Source: Methylophilales bacterium (GTDB taxonomy: Bacteria; Pseudomonadota; Gammaproteobacteria; Burkholderiales; Methylophilaceae). Taken from it: 64,000 nucleotides of DNA. The translations under genes were made by a program, and so were the position numbers. This document shows positions 19,696 through 27,673 of the stretch, piece by piece (the first letter of the stretch is position 1; the number at the start of each line of letters is the position of its first letter). The stretch lies in contig CP081940.1 in assembly GCA_019823025.1 (NCBI GenBank), positions 186,001-250,000 of the forward strand, given 5' to 3'. A model generated the notes under the pieces. The model was not told the origin of the DNA. It was given only the letters and a program-made list of their open reading frames with translations, and did not search any database.

Positions 19696-20703
19696 TTATA
19701 TTTTTAAACAAATCTTACCAAAATGTTGGTTAGTTTCTTGGTATTGAAAAGCAGAAACAATATCCTCTAAATCAAACACGCGATCAATGATTGGAAAGAA
19801 TTTTACCTGGTTAATATAGGTAATCATTCTCTCCTGGTGGGTCTTACTGCCAACCAAGACGCCTTGCAACGTCACTTGTTTTAGTAATGCGTTAACGAAA
19901 TCTAGATTACCCTGTAAGCCTGATAAAATTCCGATGAGTGAGATATGACCCGCAACCTTAACTGAATTAATCGATTCACCCAGTGTTTCCGGACCACCCA
20001 CTTCAATTACATGGTCTACGCCCTGCCCCTTTGTATAGCTTAAAACTTCTTCCGACCACTTCGAATTTTGTTTATAGTTAATGCAATAATCAGCCCCTAA
20101 AGTTTTAAGCTTTTTAATTTTCTCATCTGATGAAGATGTCCCGATTACCTTGGCTCCTATCGACTTTGCAAACTGTAGCGCAAATATAGATACCCCTCCC
20201 GTCCCTTGTATCAGAACGGTATGCTTTTCTGTTAGATCATAATCTTCAAATAAAGCTCTCCATGCAGTAAGTCCAGCAGTGGTTAAGGTTGCTGATTGCT
20301 CATGAGTCCATTGATCAGGCGCTAATGTTAATGAGCTAGTCTTAAGGTTTACAAGTTCTCGCGCATATCCGTCGATACCGTCACCCGGTACTGTCTCAAA
20401 ACTTTGTACATTCGGTGAACCATCGATCCAGCCTGGGAAAAATGTGGTGCAAACATGGTCACCCACTTTAAAATCTTTTACAGCCCTGCCGACTTTAATC
20501 ACCTCACCTGCACCGTCTGCCATCGGGATACGCTGCTCAGATGGCCCCCAAATTCCTGATACAACTGCGTAATCATGATAATTTAATGAGCTTGCGTGCA
20601 AGCGGATTTGGACCTGATCATTCATAGGATCAGATATATCCTGATTGCCTAAGAATACCTTATCGTAACCTCCGCCTGCTTTTAAATAAATTGCTCTCAT
20701 CAT
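19696..20703 (-). CDS. Zinc-independent NAD(P)-dependent alcohol dehydrogenase / quinone oxidoreductase (MDR family)
   Basis: A 335-residue medium-chain dehydrogenase/reductase. An N-terminal GroES-like domain contains 'LHASSLNYHDYAVVSGIWG' and 'PMADGAGEVIKVG', and a Rossmann domain has the nucleotide motif 'GTGGVSIFALQFAKSIGAKVIGTSSS' (about residues 166-191). The cysteine and histidine ligands of the catalytic and structural zinc sites are absent, which points to the zinc-free quinone-oxidoreductase-like side of the family. Substrate unknown. Two ATG codons overlap at the start (20703 and 20700). It diverges from the small gene at 20764. Confidence 0.88.
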   Translation of the reverse strand: MMRAIYLKAGGGYDKVFLGNQDISDPMNDQVQIRLHASSLNYHDYAVVSGIWGPSEQRIPMADGAGEVIKVGRAVKDFKVGDHVCTTFFPGWIDGSPNVQSFETVPGDGIDGYARELVNLKTSSLTLAPDQWTHEQSATLTTAGLTAWRALFEDYDLTEKHTVLIQGTGGVSIFALQFAKSIGAKVIGTSSSDEKIKKLKTLGADYCINYKQNSKWSEEVLSYTKGQGVDHVIEVGGPETLGESINSVKVAGHISLIGILSGLQGNLDFVNALLKQVTLQGVLVGSKTHQERMITYINQVKFFPIIDRVFDLEDIVSAFQYQETNQHFGKICLKI

Positions 20704-20763
20704 TGTTTTTTACCTCAAATAATGATTATATATAATTATATTTAACTTACAGGTGGATTTTTT

Positions 20764-20904
20764 ATGGCTGCATACGATCAAAAAGAACTAGAACAATGGA
20801 AAAATGGATTACTCGGTAAATCAGGGGGTGGTTCAAAGAAAATTCTTATAATTGCAGTGATAGCGATTGTGGTTGTGGCTGCCTATCTGTACCTACAGAA
20901 GTAA
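20764..20904 (+). CDS. 46-residue single-pass membrane protein
   Basis: A short reading frame with a good ribosome-binding site, AGGTGG at 20751-20756, seven bases before ATG. The 46-residue product has a charged N-terminal half ('DQKELEQWKNGLLGKS'), a glycine-rich turn (SGGGSKK) and one hydrophobic helix (about 27-43) ending in 'YLQK'. The layout predicts a cytoplasmic N-terminal segment with a C-terminal membrane anchor. I recognise no family. It lies between the divergent dehydrogenase gene and a small zinc-ribbon gene on the same strand. Confidence 0.55.
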   Translation: MAAYDQKELEQWKNGLLGKSGGGSKKILIIAVIAIVVVAAYLYLQK

Positions 20905-20952
20905 TTAACTTAAATAGGCTTATCTATTTAACCTTTTTCAAGAAGTGTAGCT

Positions 20953-21126
20953 TTGAGAATTAGATCAAAGTTATGCTCTAGTTGTAATTCTGAGCACAGA
21001 ATCCTTTATCGATGTAAATATGAGCAAAATGATTGGGTTTTCTTATGCCAGCAATGTCTGCTTGATATTAAATCTAAACATGAAAGTACTTATCAGTACG
21101 GCGGCACGTGGAAAAAATTTAAGTAA
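20953..21126 (+). CDS. 57-residue zinc-ribbon-like protein
   Basis: A short frame starting at TTG; the frame contains no ATG and is closed by a stop at 20929-20931. The 57-residue product has paired CxxC motifs, 'LCSSCNSEH' near residue 8 and 'FLCQQCLLD' near residue 32, spaced like a small zinc ribbon, and ends 'YQYGGTWKKFK'. Similar short CxxC-CxxC proteins ending in a GGTWK motif occur in marine proteobacteria, from memory. The ribosome-binding site is weak (AAGAAG). The cysteine spacing makes chance coding less likely. Function unknown, perhaps nucleic-acid binding. Confidence 0.5.
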   Translation: MRIRSKLCSSCNSEHRILYRCKYEQNDWVFLCQQCLLDIKSKHESTYQYGGTWKKFK

Positions 21127-21150
21127 TCTTTTGTGGTTCAAAAGTTAAAT

Positions 21151-21279
21151 TTAAAAGAAAAGATACTTAGCAAATGCACCGATACCTAAGATCAAAAATA
21201 TAGCGACTAGATATGACATCAGCATAAAGGGCTTACATTTGTGCGCAGGACATTCTTCTTTTTCATTTTTACCAACCAT
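21151..21279 (-). CDS. 42-residue membrane protein with CPAHKC motif
   Basis: A minus-strand frame starting at ATG 21279 with AAGGA nine bases upstream. The 42-residue product has a short acidic N-terminus (MVGKNEKEE), a CPAHKC cluster of two cysteines and a histidine (residues 10-15) and one hydrophobic helix (about 18-36), ending 'AKYLFF'. The Cys-His cluster next to the membrane suggests a metal-binding or redox role, but no family is recognised. It faces the zinc-ribbon gene and is divergent from dhaL. Confidence 0.5.
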   Translation of the reverse strand: MVGKNEKEECPAHKCKPFMLMSYLVAIFLILGIGAFAKYLFF

Positions 21280-21375
21280 GTCAATTAATCCTTATTACTT
21301 GTAAATTTAAAAGACTATATTCAAGTTAAAAGATTCATTTTATACTAGGATTTTTATCTCTTTTAAGTTTGATTT

Positions 21376-21993
21376 ATGACCAACGGTTTTATTATTAAAT
21401 GTATTGATAGCGTCGCTAAAACAATCCTTGATGCAGAGGAGGAGATAGAGCATTTAGACAGGGCTATCGGTGATGGTGATCACTATATCAATATAAAAAG
21501 AGGTAGCATAGCTGTTCAGTCAATTAAATCAGAACTCACTACCCTACCACCCGATCAAGCTTTCAAAAAAATAGGTATGACACTAATGGCGTCTGTCGGG
21601 GGTGCATCAGGCCCTTTATTTGCCAGTTTTTTTTTGGCCTTGGCTAAGGAGGTTTCATGTGAAAGTAATCTTCAGCAATTTAGTAAAGGTTTTACTTCTG
21701 GCGTAGAATCAATTATGGATAGGGGTAAGTCAAAATTAGGTGATAAAACAATGCTTGATGTATTGATTCCTGTTTCAAAAAAGCTTGAATCACTAGCCAA
21801 TGAGAGCTGTGAGAAACAAAAATTAATTAAAGAAATTGATTTGGTTGCAATGGCGGGGGTGATAGCAACAAAAGATATGATGCCATCAAAAGGAAGGTCA
21901 GCTGGCTTAGCAGAAAGAGCTGTAGGTCATATTGATCCTGGAGCTAAAACTTGCCAACTAATTATCAGTACGGTTTGTAAGGAACTTAAATAA
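21376..21993 (+). CDS. dhaL: Dihydroxyacetone kinase subunit DhaL
   Basis: The nucleotide-binding subunit of dihydroxyacetone kinase, 205 residues. The three Mg-nucleotide aspartates appear in 'LDRAIGDGDHYIN' (Asp28, Asp33, Asp35), and the helical barrel signature 'GGASGPLFASFF' and 'AMAGVIATKDMMPSKGRSAGLAERAVGHIDPGA' follow. It precedes dhaK by 21 bases. In the PEP-dependent system DhaL keeps ADP bound and is recharged by the phosphotransferase DhaM; no dhaM or PTS gene is in this window. It could instead exchange ATP freely, as the equivalent domain does in single-chain ATP-dependent enzymes. No substrate data are visible. Confidence 0.93.
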   Translation: MTNGFIIKCIDSVAKTILDAEEEIEHLDRAIGDGDHYINIKRGSIAVQSIKSELTTLPPDQAFKKIGMTLMASVGGASGPLFASFFLALAKEVSCESNLQQFSKGFTSGVESIMDRGKSKLGDKTMLDVLIPVSKKLESLANESCEKQKLIKEIDLVAMAGVIATKDMMPSKGRSAGLAERAVGHIDPGAKTCQLIISTVCKELK

Positions 21994-22014
21994 ATCACTT
22001 AAAGTTAAAGTCAT

Positions 22015-23019
22015 ATGAAAAAATTTATAAATAAAACAGACGATTTCATTGTTGATAGCTTGAAGGGTTTTGCTAAAGCTCACAATGATATAGTCGCACT
22101 CAACCTTGATCCAATTTTTGTGACACGAAAAGAGATCAACCCAAATAAAGTTTTATTGATTTCAGGGGGTGGATCTGGACACGAACCGCTTCACACAGGT
22201 TATATTGGTAAGGGAATGCTGGATGTGGCTTGCCCTGGACATGTCTTTACCTCACCTACCCCAGATCAAATGATTGCTGCCGTTGAAAAATGTCAGCCTA
22301 AATCAGGCATCTTATTTATCGTAAAGAATTATTCTGGTGACGTTATGAATTTTGAAATGGCATCTGAAATGATCGAATTTGAACATCAAACGGTTTTAAC
22401 GAACGATGATGCTGCTGTCATCAATTCAAGTTATACAACAGGTCGAAGAGGTGTTGCTGGGACATTGATTGTTGAGAAAGTTGTCGGCAGCCTGGCTGAG
22501 GAAGGTGGGGATTTATCATCATGCAAACAGCTTGGAGATAGGGTTAACCATCATTGTTCAAGCATTGGCGTGGCACTGTCTAGCTGCACTATTCCTGCTG
22601 CAGGTAAGCCAACCTTTGATATCGGTGTTGACGAAATTGAATTTGGTGTCGGCATTCATGGGGAACCTGGCAGAAAGCGAGAAAAAATTAAAATGGCGAA
22701 TCATATTGTGGAAGATATGGTTTCAGCTATCTTAAAGGACTTCGATGAGAAATCATTAGATCTTAAGGATCCTAATGGAATAATATTGTTAGTGAATGGA
22801 TTTTCAGGTACCCCTTTATCAGAGCTATATTTAATTTATCAAGCCGTTACCGAGAAACTTAAAGAGAAACAAATTTATATCTCTCGCTCTCTTGTCGGGA
22901 ATTACACGACGGCATTAGATATGGCTGGTGCTTCAATAACTATGTGCTTGTTGGATGATGAAATTAAAAAGCATTGGGACTCATCTGTATTAACATCAAA
23001 TCTTCGATGGGGGTATTAG
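22015..23019 (+). CDS. dhaK: Dihydroxyacetone kinase subunit DhaK
   Basis: The substrate-binding subunit, 334 residues. The active-site histidine that forms a hemiaminal with the ketone of dihydroxyacetone is in 'GVGIHGEPGR' (His215). The N-terminal 'ISGGGSGHEPLHTGYIGKGMLDVACPGHVFTSPTPDQ' region is the classical glycine-rich kinase motif, and 'YSGDVMNFEMA' and 'GRRGVAGT' are also present. With dhaL it would phosphorylate dihydroxyacetone, or a similar triose, to the glycolytic triose phosphate. Here L precedes K. A DUF6356 gene and a DASS transporter follow on the same strand. Confidence 0.95.
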   Translation: MKKFINKTDDFIVDSLKGFAKAHNDIVALNLDPIFVTRKEINPNKVLLISGGGSGHEPLHTGYIGKGMLDVACPGHVFTSPTPDQMIAAVEKCQPKSGILFIVKNYSGDVMNFEMASEMIEFEHQTVLTNDDAAVINSSYTTGRRGVAGTLIVEKVVGSLAEEGGDLSSCKQLGDRVNHHCSSIGVALSSCTIPAAGKPTFDIGVDEIEFGVGIHGEPGRKREKIKMANHIVEDMVSAILKDFDEKSLDLKDPNGIILLVNGFSGTPLSELYLIYQAVTEKLKEKQIYISRSLVGNYTTALDMAGASITMCLLDDEIKKHWDSSVLTSNLRWGY

Positions 23020-23023
23020 GGTC

Positions 23024-23206
23024 GTGTTTAAGAAACATTTAAATGAAGCAGGAAAAACTTACTGGATGCACTTTAAGTTTGCTTTTATTGCAGGCTTTAT
23101 TCTTTTATATGCAGGCATCACCTCCATTATCCATGCAATATTTCCCTGCTTCTTCAAATTCACTAGCCTGAAGCTTGTCAAATCCTTACTAAAAAAAGCC
23201 GAGTAA
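23024..23206 (+). CDS. Small DUF6356-like membrane protein
   Basis: A 60-residue protein starting at GTG, 4 bases after the dhaK stop. It has one long hydrophobic stretch (about 19-42) containing 'HFKFAFIAGFILLYAGITSIIHAIFPCFF', and an amphipathic tail 'KLVKSLLKKAE'. The spaced 'HLNEAGKTYWMHF' and 'HAIFP' motifs are those of the small DUF6356 family, whose function is unknown. It is probably co-transcribed with dhaLK and the transporter downstream. Confidence 0.65.
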   Translation: MFKKHLNEAGKTYWMHFKFAFIAGFILLYAGITSIIHAIFPCFFKFTSLKLVKSLLKKAE

Positions 23207-23215
23207 GGAATCATT

Positions 23216-24670
23216 TTGCATAATCAGTCTTATAGAAAATTAGGTTTTTGGATTGGTTTGCTTTTATTCTTTTCTGTTATTTTAAATCCCACACCAGAAT
23301 CATTGTCTATTGAAGGCTGGCACGTTGCTGCTGTTGCACTCCTGATGGCCGCTTGGTGGGGAACAGAAGCAGTGCCCTTGCCTGTGACAGCTCTAGTTCC
23401 GCTTGCTGCCTTTCCTCTACTTCAAATTTCATCACTTAAAGAGACGGCTATATCTTATGCAAACCCCCACATTTTTTTATTTTTAGGTGGTTTTATATTG
23501 GCATTATCTATTCAAAGATCAGGCTTACATAAAAGACTTGCCTTATCAGTGGTATCAAAAGTGAATGCATCGGCTAGTTATATTGTGGGTGCTTTTATGT
23601 GTATCTCATTTTTTATCAGCATGTGGGTAATGAACACTTCAACGACTCTAATGCTTCTCCCTATCTGTTTGGCAATCTGCGTCAATATTAAAGAAGCACT
23701 ACCAGGATTAGCAAACAAACAGATCAAAAATTTTGAAATTGCGCTATTCTTAGGTATTGCATATGCTTCTTCCATTGGTGGTATGTCAAGCTTGATTGGC
23801 ACAGCACCTAATATTGTCTTCGCAGGCTTTATGCAAGAAAATTACAATATCGATATTTCATTTCTGGACTGGATGAAAATTGCACTGCCCATCGGATTAA
23901 TGATGCTGGTAGCGTCGTTCATCATTTTGACAAAAATTATTTATCCATCCACTTTTGAACTTAATGCTGCAACCAAAAGTAAAATAAATCAGGCCTTGAA
24001 AAAATTAGGGAACATCAGTCGAGATGAGAAAAAAGTTTTTATTATCTTTTTGATTGCAGCGAGCTTATGGATAGGCAGGCCATATTTGAAATACCATGAA
24101 ATCCTTTTAGGGTTGACTGACGCAGGTATTGCCATTTTAGCGGCTATTCTTTTATTTATCTTACCGTCTGATAATAAGAAAAGTAACCTTTTAGAATGGG
24201 ATGAAACAAAAAATTTACCCTGGGGACTTCTGCTGTTATTTGGCGGCGGTCTCTCTTTAGCAAGCTCTATTAGCAGCTCAGGGTTAGGTCAGTGGTTAGG
24301 AGCGTCATTTAGCTTGTTAGTGGAACTCAAGCCTTGGTTGATCATTCTATTAATCACAACCTTCATTGTCTTCCTTACCGAGCTAACTTCAAATACAGCA
24401 ACCACGTCCACTTTTCTGCCAATTGCTACATCGATTGCTGTTGCAATTTCAGTTGCTCCTATATCGATTGCCATCCCTCTGGTTTTGGCGTCCAGCTTGG
24501 CATTTATGCTCCCTGTGGCGACACCGCCCAACGCCATTGTTTATGGCTCAGGGAAGATTACGATTGGCAATATGATTAAGGCCGGATTTATTCTAAATTT
24601 GATCGGCATTTTGATTATTGCACTGGTAAGTCACTATCTCTTACCAGCTTCTTTAGAAAAACTTTTTTAA
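23216..24670 (+). CDS. DASS/SLC13-family anion:sodium symporter
   Basis: A 484-residue membrane protein with about 11-12 helices. It carries SLC13/DASS signatures: 'WHVAAVALLMAAWWGTEAVPLPVTALVPL' near the N-terminus, the two Ser-Asn-Thr motifs ('SMWVMNTSTTLMLLP' around 140 and 'LTELTSNTATTSTFLPI' around 390) that bind sodium and carboxylate, 'IGTAPN' and 'ATPPNAIVYGSGKI'. Family members move dicarboxylates, sulfate or related anions; the substrate cannot be fixed. It starts at TTG and lies 9 bases after the DUF6356 gene, at the end of the dhaLK unit. Confidence 0.9.
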   Translation: MHNQSYRKLGFWIGLLLFFSVILNPTPESLSIEGWHVAAVALLMAAWWGTEAVPLPVTALVPLAAFPLLQISSLKETAISYANPHIFLFLGGFILALSIQRSGLHKRLALSVVSKVNASASYIVGAFMCISFFISMWVMNTSTTLMLLPICLAICVNIKEALPGLANKQIKNFEIALFLGIAYASSIGGMSSLIGTAPNIVFAGFMQENYNIDISFLDWMKIALPIGLMMLVASFIILTKIIYPSTFELNAATKSKINQALKKLGNISRDEKKVFIIFLIAASLWIGRPYLKYHEILLGLTDAGIAILAAILLFILPSDNKKSNLLEWDETKNLPWGLLLLFGGGLSLASSISSSGLGQWLGASFSLLVELKPWLIILLITTFIVFLTELTSNTATTSTFLPIATSIAVAISVAPISIAIPLVLASSLAFMLPVATPPNAIVYGSGKITIGNMIKAGFILNLIGILIIALVSHYLLPASLEKLF

Positions 24671-24686
24671 ATAATAGTTTCCTTAA

Positions 24687-25223
24687 CTATTTGTCAATTT
24701 TATTTATCTTACTTCCCTCTAGTGTAAGGTTATACATTAATCCTTTTGGGGAAAATACAAATGCGATAACAGGCTCTTTAATCGATTCTACATTAGCAAC
24801 GCCACCTGCACCCCATACCGCCACAGCGACACTCGCATCTCCTCCGCCACTCCATCCACTCGCATTCCTGAATTCTTTAAGCGCATCTGCTTTAAGGAAC
24901 ATATAAACTTCAGAGCGTTTTTCAACACCTATTTGAAAACCAATTGATCCAGCAATATTGTTGTAATACTGAACCTTCTTACCTCCAATAATTAATGCGC
25001 CCTCACCAAATGATCCCCCTATACCAAGACCCGCTTTTACAATACTTGGAAAAACAAGCACTCCCTTAGCCTGAGAGGCAAGCTCTTTTGCAGCTGGAGT
25101 TGTTTTATATAACTGATCAAGAGCGGCTTTTATTTCTACATCTATTTCTGCTTTGGATGCAGTGAACCCAGTTTGAGAAAATACCAATAAAATTGCTGCA
25201 ATGAAAGGTGTTAGTTTGCGCAT
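24687..25223 (-). CDS. Exported SYLF-domain (Ysc84-type lipid-binding) protein
   Basis: A 178-residue protein with a signal peptide (about 1-21) and a complete SYLF domain. The pattern 'AKGVLVFPSIVKAGLGIGGSFGEGALI' (about 52-78), the 'YYNNIAGSIGFQIG' strand and 'ASVAVAVWGAGG' are characteristic. SYLF proteins bind lipids and in bacteria are commonly small exported proteins of unknown role. Convergent with the DASS transporter gene, 16 bases away. Confidence 0.88.
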   Translation of the reverse strand: MRKLTPFIAAILLVFSQTGFTASKAEIDVEIKAALDQLYKTTPAAKELASQAKGVLVFPSIVKAGLGIGGSFGEGALIIGGKKVQYYNNIAGSIGFQIGVEKRSEVYMFLKADALKEFRNASGWSGGGDASVAVAVWGAGGVANVESIKEPVIAFVFSPKGLMYNLTLEGSKINKIDK

Positions 25224-25317
25224 GATTTTAGCCTTAATATGTAATTTTAATGATTTATTCTACACCAGAAATTTTAAAATATTATAAAAGTAAAACATTT
25301 GGTATAGTCAATTTGAT

Positions 25318-25557
25318 ATGACCATTGATCAGATAATTAATTGGATGATGGGTTTAAATATCCTTGCCCTTAGTGTGACTGGATTTTTTCTTGTTATCGG
25401 ATTTCTATTCCTTGTGACCGCAATTTATTCACTGATTTACGATAAAGCTTTTCGAAAAAAACACTTTCTAAAGCTAGGTACAATATTTTTAACACTGCTG
25501 GGTATTATAATTGGTCTATTTTACTTCTCAATAAAGCAGGGATTCTTAATTCTATAG
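25318..25557 (+). CDS. Small two-helix membrane protein
   Basis: A 79-residue protein with two predicted membrane helices, about 14-41 and 52-72, joined by a basic cytoplasmic loop (YDKAFRKKHFLK). No recognised family. It is preceded by an AT-rich gap shared with the divergent SYLF gene and ends convergent with the MORN-type gene, 12 bases apart. The start codon lacks an obvious ribosome-binding site. Confidence 0.5.
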   Translation: MTIDQIINWMMGLNILALSVTGFFLVIGFLFLVTAIYSLIYDKAFRKKHFLKLGTIFLTLLGIIIGLFYFSIKQGFLIL

Positions 25558-25569
25558 TGCTTATTTTTC

Positions 25570-26010
25570 CTAAAGCCTTTTAATAATCTTTCCGTTTTTA
25601 TATATAACCTCAGATTTGATCGTACCATCCTTCTTCCATGTAACTTCCTTACCATTCTTCTTTCCATCAACAAATTTCACATTCTTTTTCATTTGGCCGT
25701 TGTTATACCATTGTTGCCAAAGACCATTATATTTACCCCCACTGTAATTAACCTCAACTTTTTTTTGCCCATTTGGGTACCACTGCTGCCATAACCCTTC
25801 CTCATGGTTATTTACAAAAAAACTTTCCATCATTTTGTTGCCATTTTCGTACCAAAAAATTTCCTTCCCATTTTTTTTCCCATTCTTGTATGTCACTTCG
25901 AACTTAGGCTTCCCATTATCAAAGTATTCTTTTTGCGTATTGGTTTTATGATCATCTGCGATGACCGCTAGAGATAAACAGAGACCTAACAGAGAGATTA
26001 AGTATTTCAT
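25570..26010 (-). CDS. Exported YwqK/MORN-variant repeat protein
   Basis: A 146-residue protein with a signal peptide (about 1-18) followed by about five units of roughly 23 residues with the pattern Y/W-x-NGxKKxExxxKNGKxNGxxxxW, as in 'YFDNGKPKFEVTYKNGKKNG' and 'WYPNGQKKVEVNYSGGKYNG'. This is the MORN_2 repeat annotated as the YwqK family. Such repeats form extended beta hairpins and mediate protein or membrane contacts. The label 'antitoxin' given to some YwqK relatives has no support here, as no toxin gene is adjacent. Confidence 0.78.
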   Translation of the reverse strand: MKYLISLLGLCLSLAVIADDHKTNTQKEYFDNGKPKFEVTYKNGKKNGKEIFWYENGNKMMESFFVNNHEEGLWQQWYPNGQKKVEVNYSGGKYNGLWQQWYNNGQMKKNVKFVDGKKNGKEVTWKKDGTIKSEVIYKNGKIIKRL

Positions 26011-26109
26011 AATTTGCCCTTTTATTTATTTAACAATTGATTAAGGCAATTTGAATTATCAAAAGTTTCTATAAACAGATTCATATTTTTGTTAATTTTT
26101 TATAAACAT

Positions 26110-26164
26110 AAGGAGGAAAAAGATAAAAAAGCATTGCCAGTATATTAAAAAATTACTTAAATAA
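26110..26164 (+). other. Strong Shine-Dalgarno site before a 13-codon frame starting at ATA
   Basis: AAGGAGG at 26110-26116 is followed at 6 bases by ATA and an open frame encoding IKKHCQYIKKLLK before TAA at 26162-26164. There is no ATG, GTG or TTG at the expected place. It may be a decayed or non-canonical leader-type peptide, or chance in an AT-rich gap. The surrounding 26011-26207 contains nothing else I recognise. Confidence 0.3.
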
Positions 26165-26207
26165 AAAATTATAAATTATTGATATATATAATTATTTATA
26201 AATATAA

Positions 26208-26582
26208 TTAATCAATATTAAGCTGCTCAGGTAATGGCTCTAACTTACAAACACCATTGTATTCATAGGGCTTTTGCCACCCACTGATAATCTTAATTTG
26301 TCCCGTTTTCCGATCAATAAAGAAAGAAAAGCCTATTGAGCCATCTGTATCTAACTCATCCAAGCTGACTGAGCTTTCATCAACATTCAAGAAATGATTG
26401 CCGTGGAGTTTGTGTATGAGCGTACTGCCTGATATTTTTATTTTTTCAATGGCAGGCTCCTTTATGCAAGGTGTTGCATCCTCACAAAATAACGTTAACT
26501 CTCCCTCACAGATAAGGTCTACGCTTAGAGGTTCAGCACATAAAAAACTTGGCAGAAGCAAAAATAAAAATAATTTTTTCAT
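26208..26582 (-). CDS. Small exported cysteine-containing protein
   Basis: A 124-residue protein with a signal peptide (about 1-16, ending 'LCAEP'). The mature part has four cysteines, in 'LICEGELTLFCEDATPCIKE' and 'NGVCKLEPL', compatible with two disulfides, and beta-rich segments ('SLDELDTDGSIGFSFFIDRKTGQIKI'). No family recognised; the layout of a C-terminal 'G-x-CK' after 'W-x-KPYEY' is common in small periplasmic proteins. It is divergent from the PepSY-like gene. Confidence 0.6.
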   Translation of the reverse strand: MKKLFLFLLLPSFLCAEPLSVDLICEGELTLFCEDATPCIKEPAIEKIKISGSTLIHKLHGNHFLNVDESSVSLDELDTDGSIGFSFFIDRKTGQIKIISGWQKPYEYNGVCKLEPLPEQLNID

Positions 26583-26656
26583 ATTTGGGTGTTATTAATG
26601 AAGGTGGTAAGATTGAAGCTTAACATCGATCATATAAAAATAAAGGGAAAAAGTAG

Positions 26657-27175
26657 ATGAAACTCAAAATTGCACTATTTACACTGCTAACCTCAATCTC
26701 ATCGATTCCATTCGCAGCTGAATATAAGACACTGCAAACATGTATTGAAAATATTGAAAAAGATTATCCAGGGCAAATTATGTCCATGGAGGTAGAGTCA
26801 GATAATGGTGTTATTAGCTACGAATTTGATGTTGATACCAACGTTAATGGCACTGATTTTTTTATCGAGATTGAATGTGATGCCACAACGAGTAAATTAA
26901 GTGGCTTTCAGCTTGAAACTCATTCAGAAGATCAACACTTTCAAGCAAAGGCTAAGATTTCTGTCACAGAGGCTGAGAAAGCAGCAATTGATAAGTATAG
27001 TGGCCTCATAGTTGCAAGGGAGTATGGCTTTGCAAGTGGGAAACCCTTTTATTCTTTCGACATTTATAACCAAGGCAAGAATATGCAGACTGAGATTACC
27101 GTCGATGCTGAAAGCGGTGCAATTATTGGTGTAGAAGAAGAGCTATATCAAATTGGCCCTAATCGAACTTTTTAA
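26657..27175 (+). CDS. Exported PepSY-like domain protein
   Basis: A 172-residue protein with a signal peptide (about 1-20). The remainder has two similar halves, each with a helix followed by a three-stranded sheet: 'LQTCIENIEKDYPGQIMSMEVESDNGVISYEFDV' and 'AEKAAIDKYSGLIVAREYGFASGKPFYSFDI', the second ending 'EITVDAESGAIIGVEEE'. This alpha/beta pattern with a terminal D-x-x-x-G-x-V/I is that of PepSY domains, which inhibit proteases or occur in sensor proteins. The 18-base gap to the next lipoprotein gene suggests a two-gene unit. Confidence 0.65.
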   Translation: MKLKIALFTLLTSISSIPFAAEYKTLQTCIENIEKDYPGQIMSMEVESDNGVISYEFDVDTNVNGTDFFIEIECDATTSKLSGFQLETHSEDQHFQAKAKISVTEAEKAAIDKYSGLIVAREYGFASGKPFYSFDIYNQGKNMQTEITVDAESGAIIGVEEELYQIGPNRTF

Positions 27176-27193
27176 AAAAGGATAAATGAAATA

Positions 27194-27667
27194 ATGAATA
27201 AAATTAATTTTCTGTTAATCGCGATAACGAGTCTATTTTTGTTTGGGTGTGCCTCCCAGACGATGACGGGTGATTCCTATTCTGGCAATCAAGCAAGAAA
27301 GGCACAGACTTTGAAAATGGGTCAAATTGAAAGCGTCAAGAGTGTTGAGATTAAAGGGCAGAAATCTGGTGTAGGGGCACTTGCTGGAGGCGCTATTGGC
27401 GGTATAGCGGCTTCGAATATAGGTAATGGAAGAGGTTCGTTAGTTGCAGCTATCGTAGGTGCTGTAGCAGGAGGTATTGTTGGAGATAAGATTGATGAAA
27501 ATGTAAATACACTCAATGGCCAAGAGATAACCATCAGGCTTTCAAACGATACTTTAATAGTCGTCACTCAAGAGATTGATAAGAATGTTGGTCCGCTAAG
27601 GGCGGGTGATAAGGTAAGAGTACTCACCTCATCCAACGGAACGACGCGAGTACAGCTAGATCAATAA
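27194..27667 (+). CDS. Outer-membrane lipoprotein with glycine-zipper domain (SlyB/PcpY-like)
   Basis: A 157-residue lipoprotein: signal peptide with lipobox LFGC (Cys19), a linker, a glycine-zipper two-helix region (about 56-95, 'GALAGGAIGGIAASNIGNGRGSLVAAIVGAVAGGIVGDKIDE') and a C-terminal beta domain with 'LNGQEITIRLSNDTLIVVTQ' and 'GDKVRVLTSSNGTTRVQ'. This arrangement is that of SlyB/PcpY family outer-membrane lipoproteins, which help stabilise the envelope under stress. Confidence 0.88.
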   Translation: MNKINFLLIAITSLFLFGCASQTMTGDSYSGNQARKAQTLKMGQIESVKSVEIKGQKSGVGALAGGAIGGIAASNIGNGRGSLVAAIVGAVAGGIVGDKIDENVNTLNGQEITIRLSNDTLIVVTQEIDKNVGPLRAGDKVRVLTSSNGTTRVQLDQ

Positions 27668-27673
27668 AAAACT

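Noticed and set aside
25570-26010. Toxin-antitoxin role for the YwqK-type protein
   Set aside because: The label comes from family naming only; there is no adjacent toxin gene and the protein has a signal peptide.
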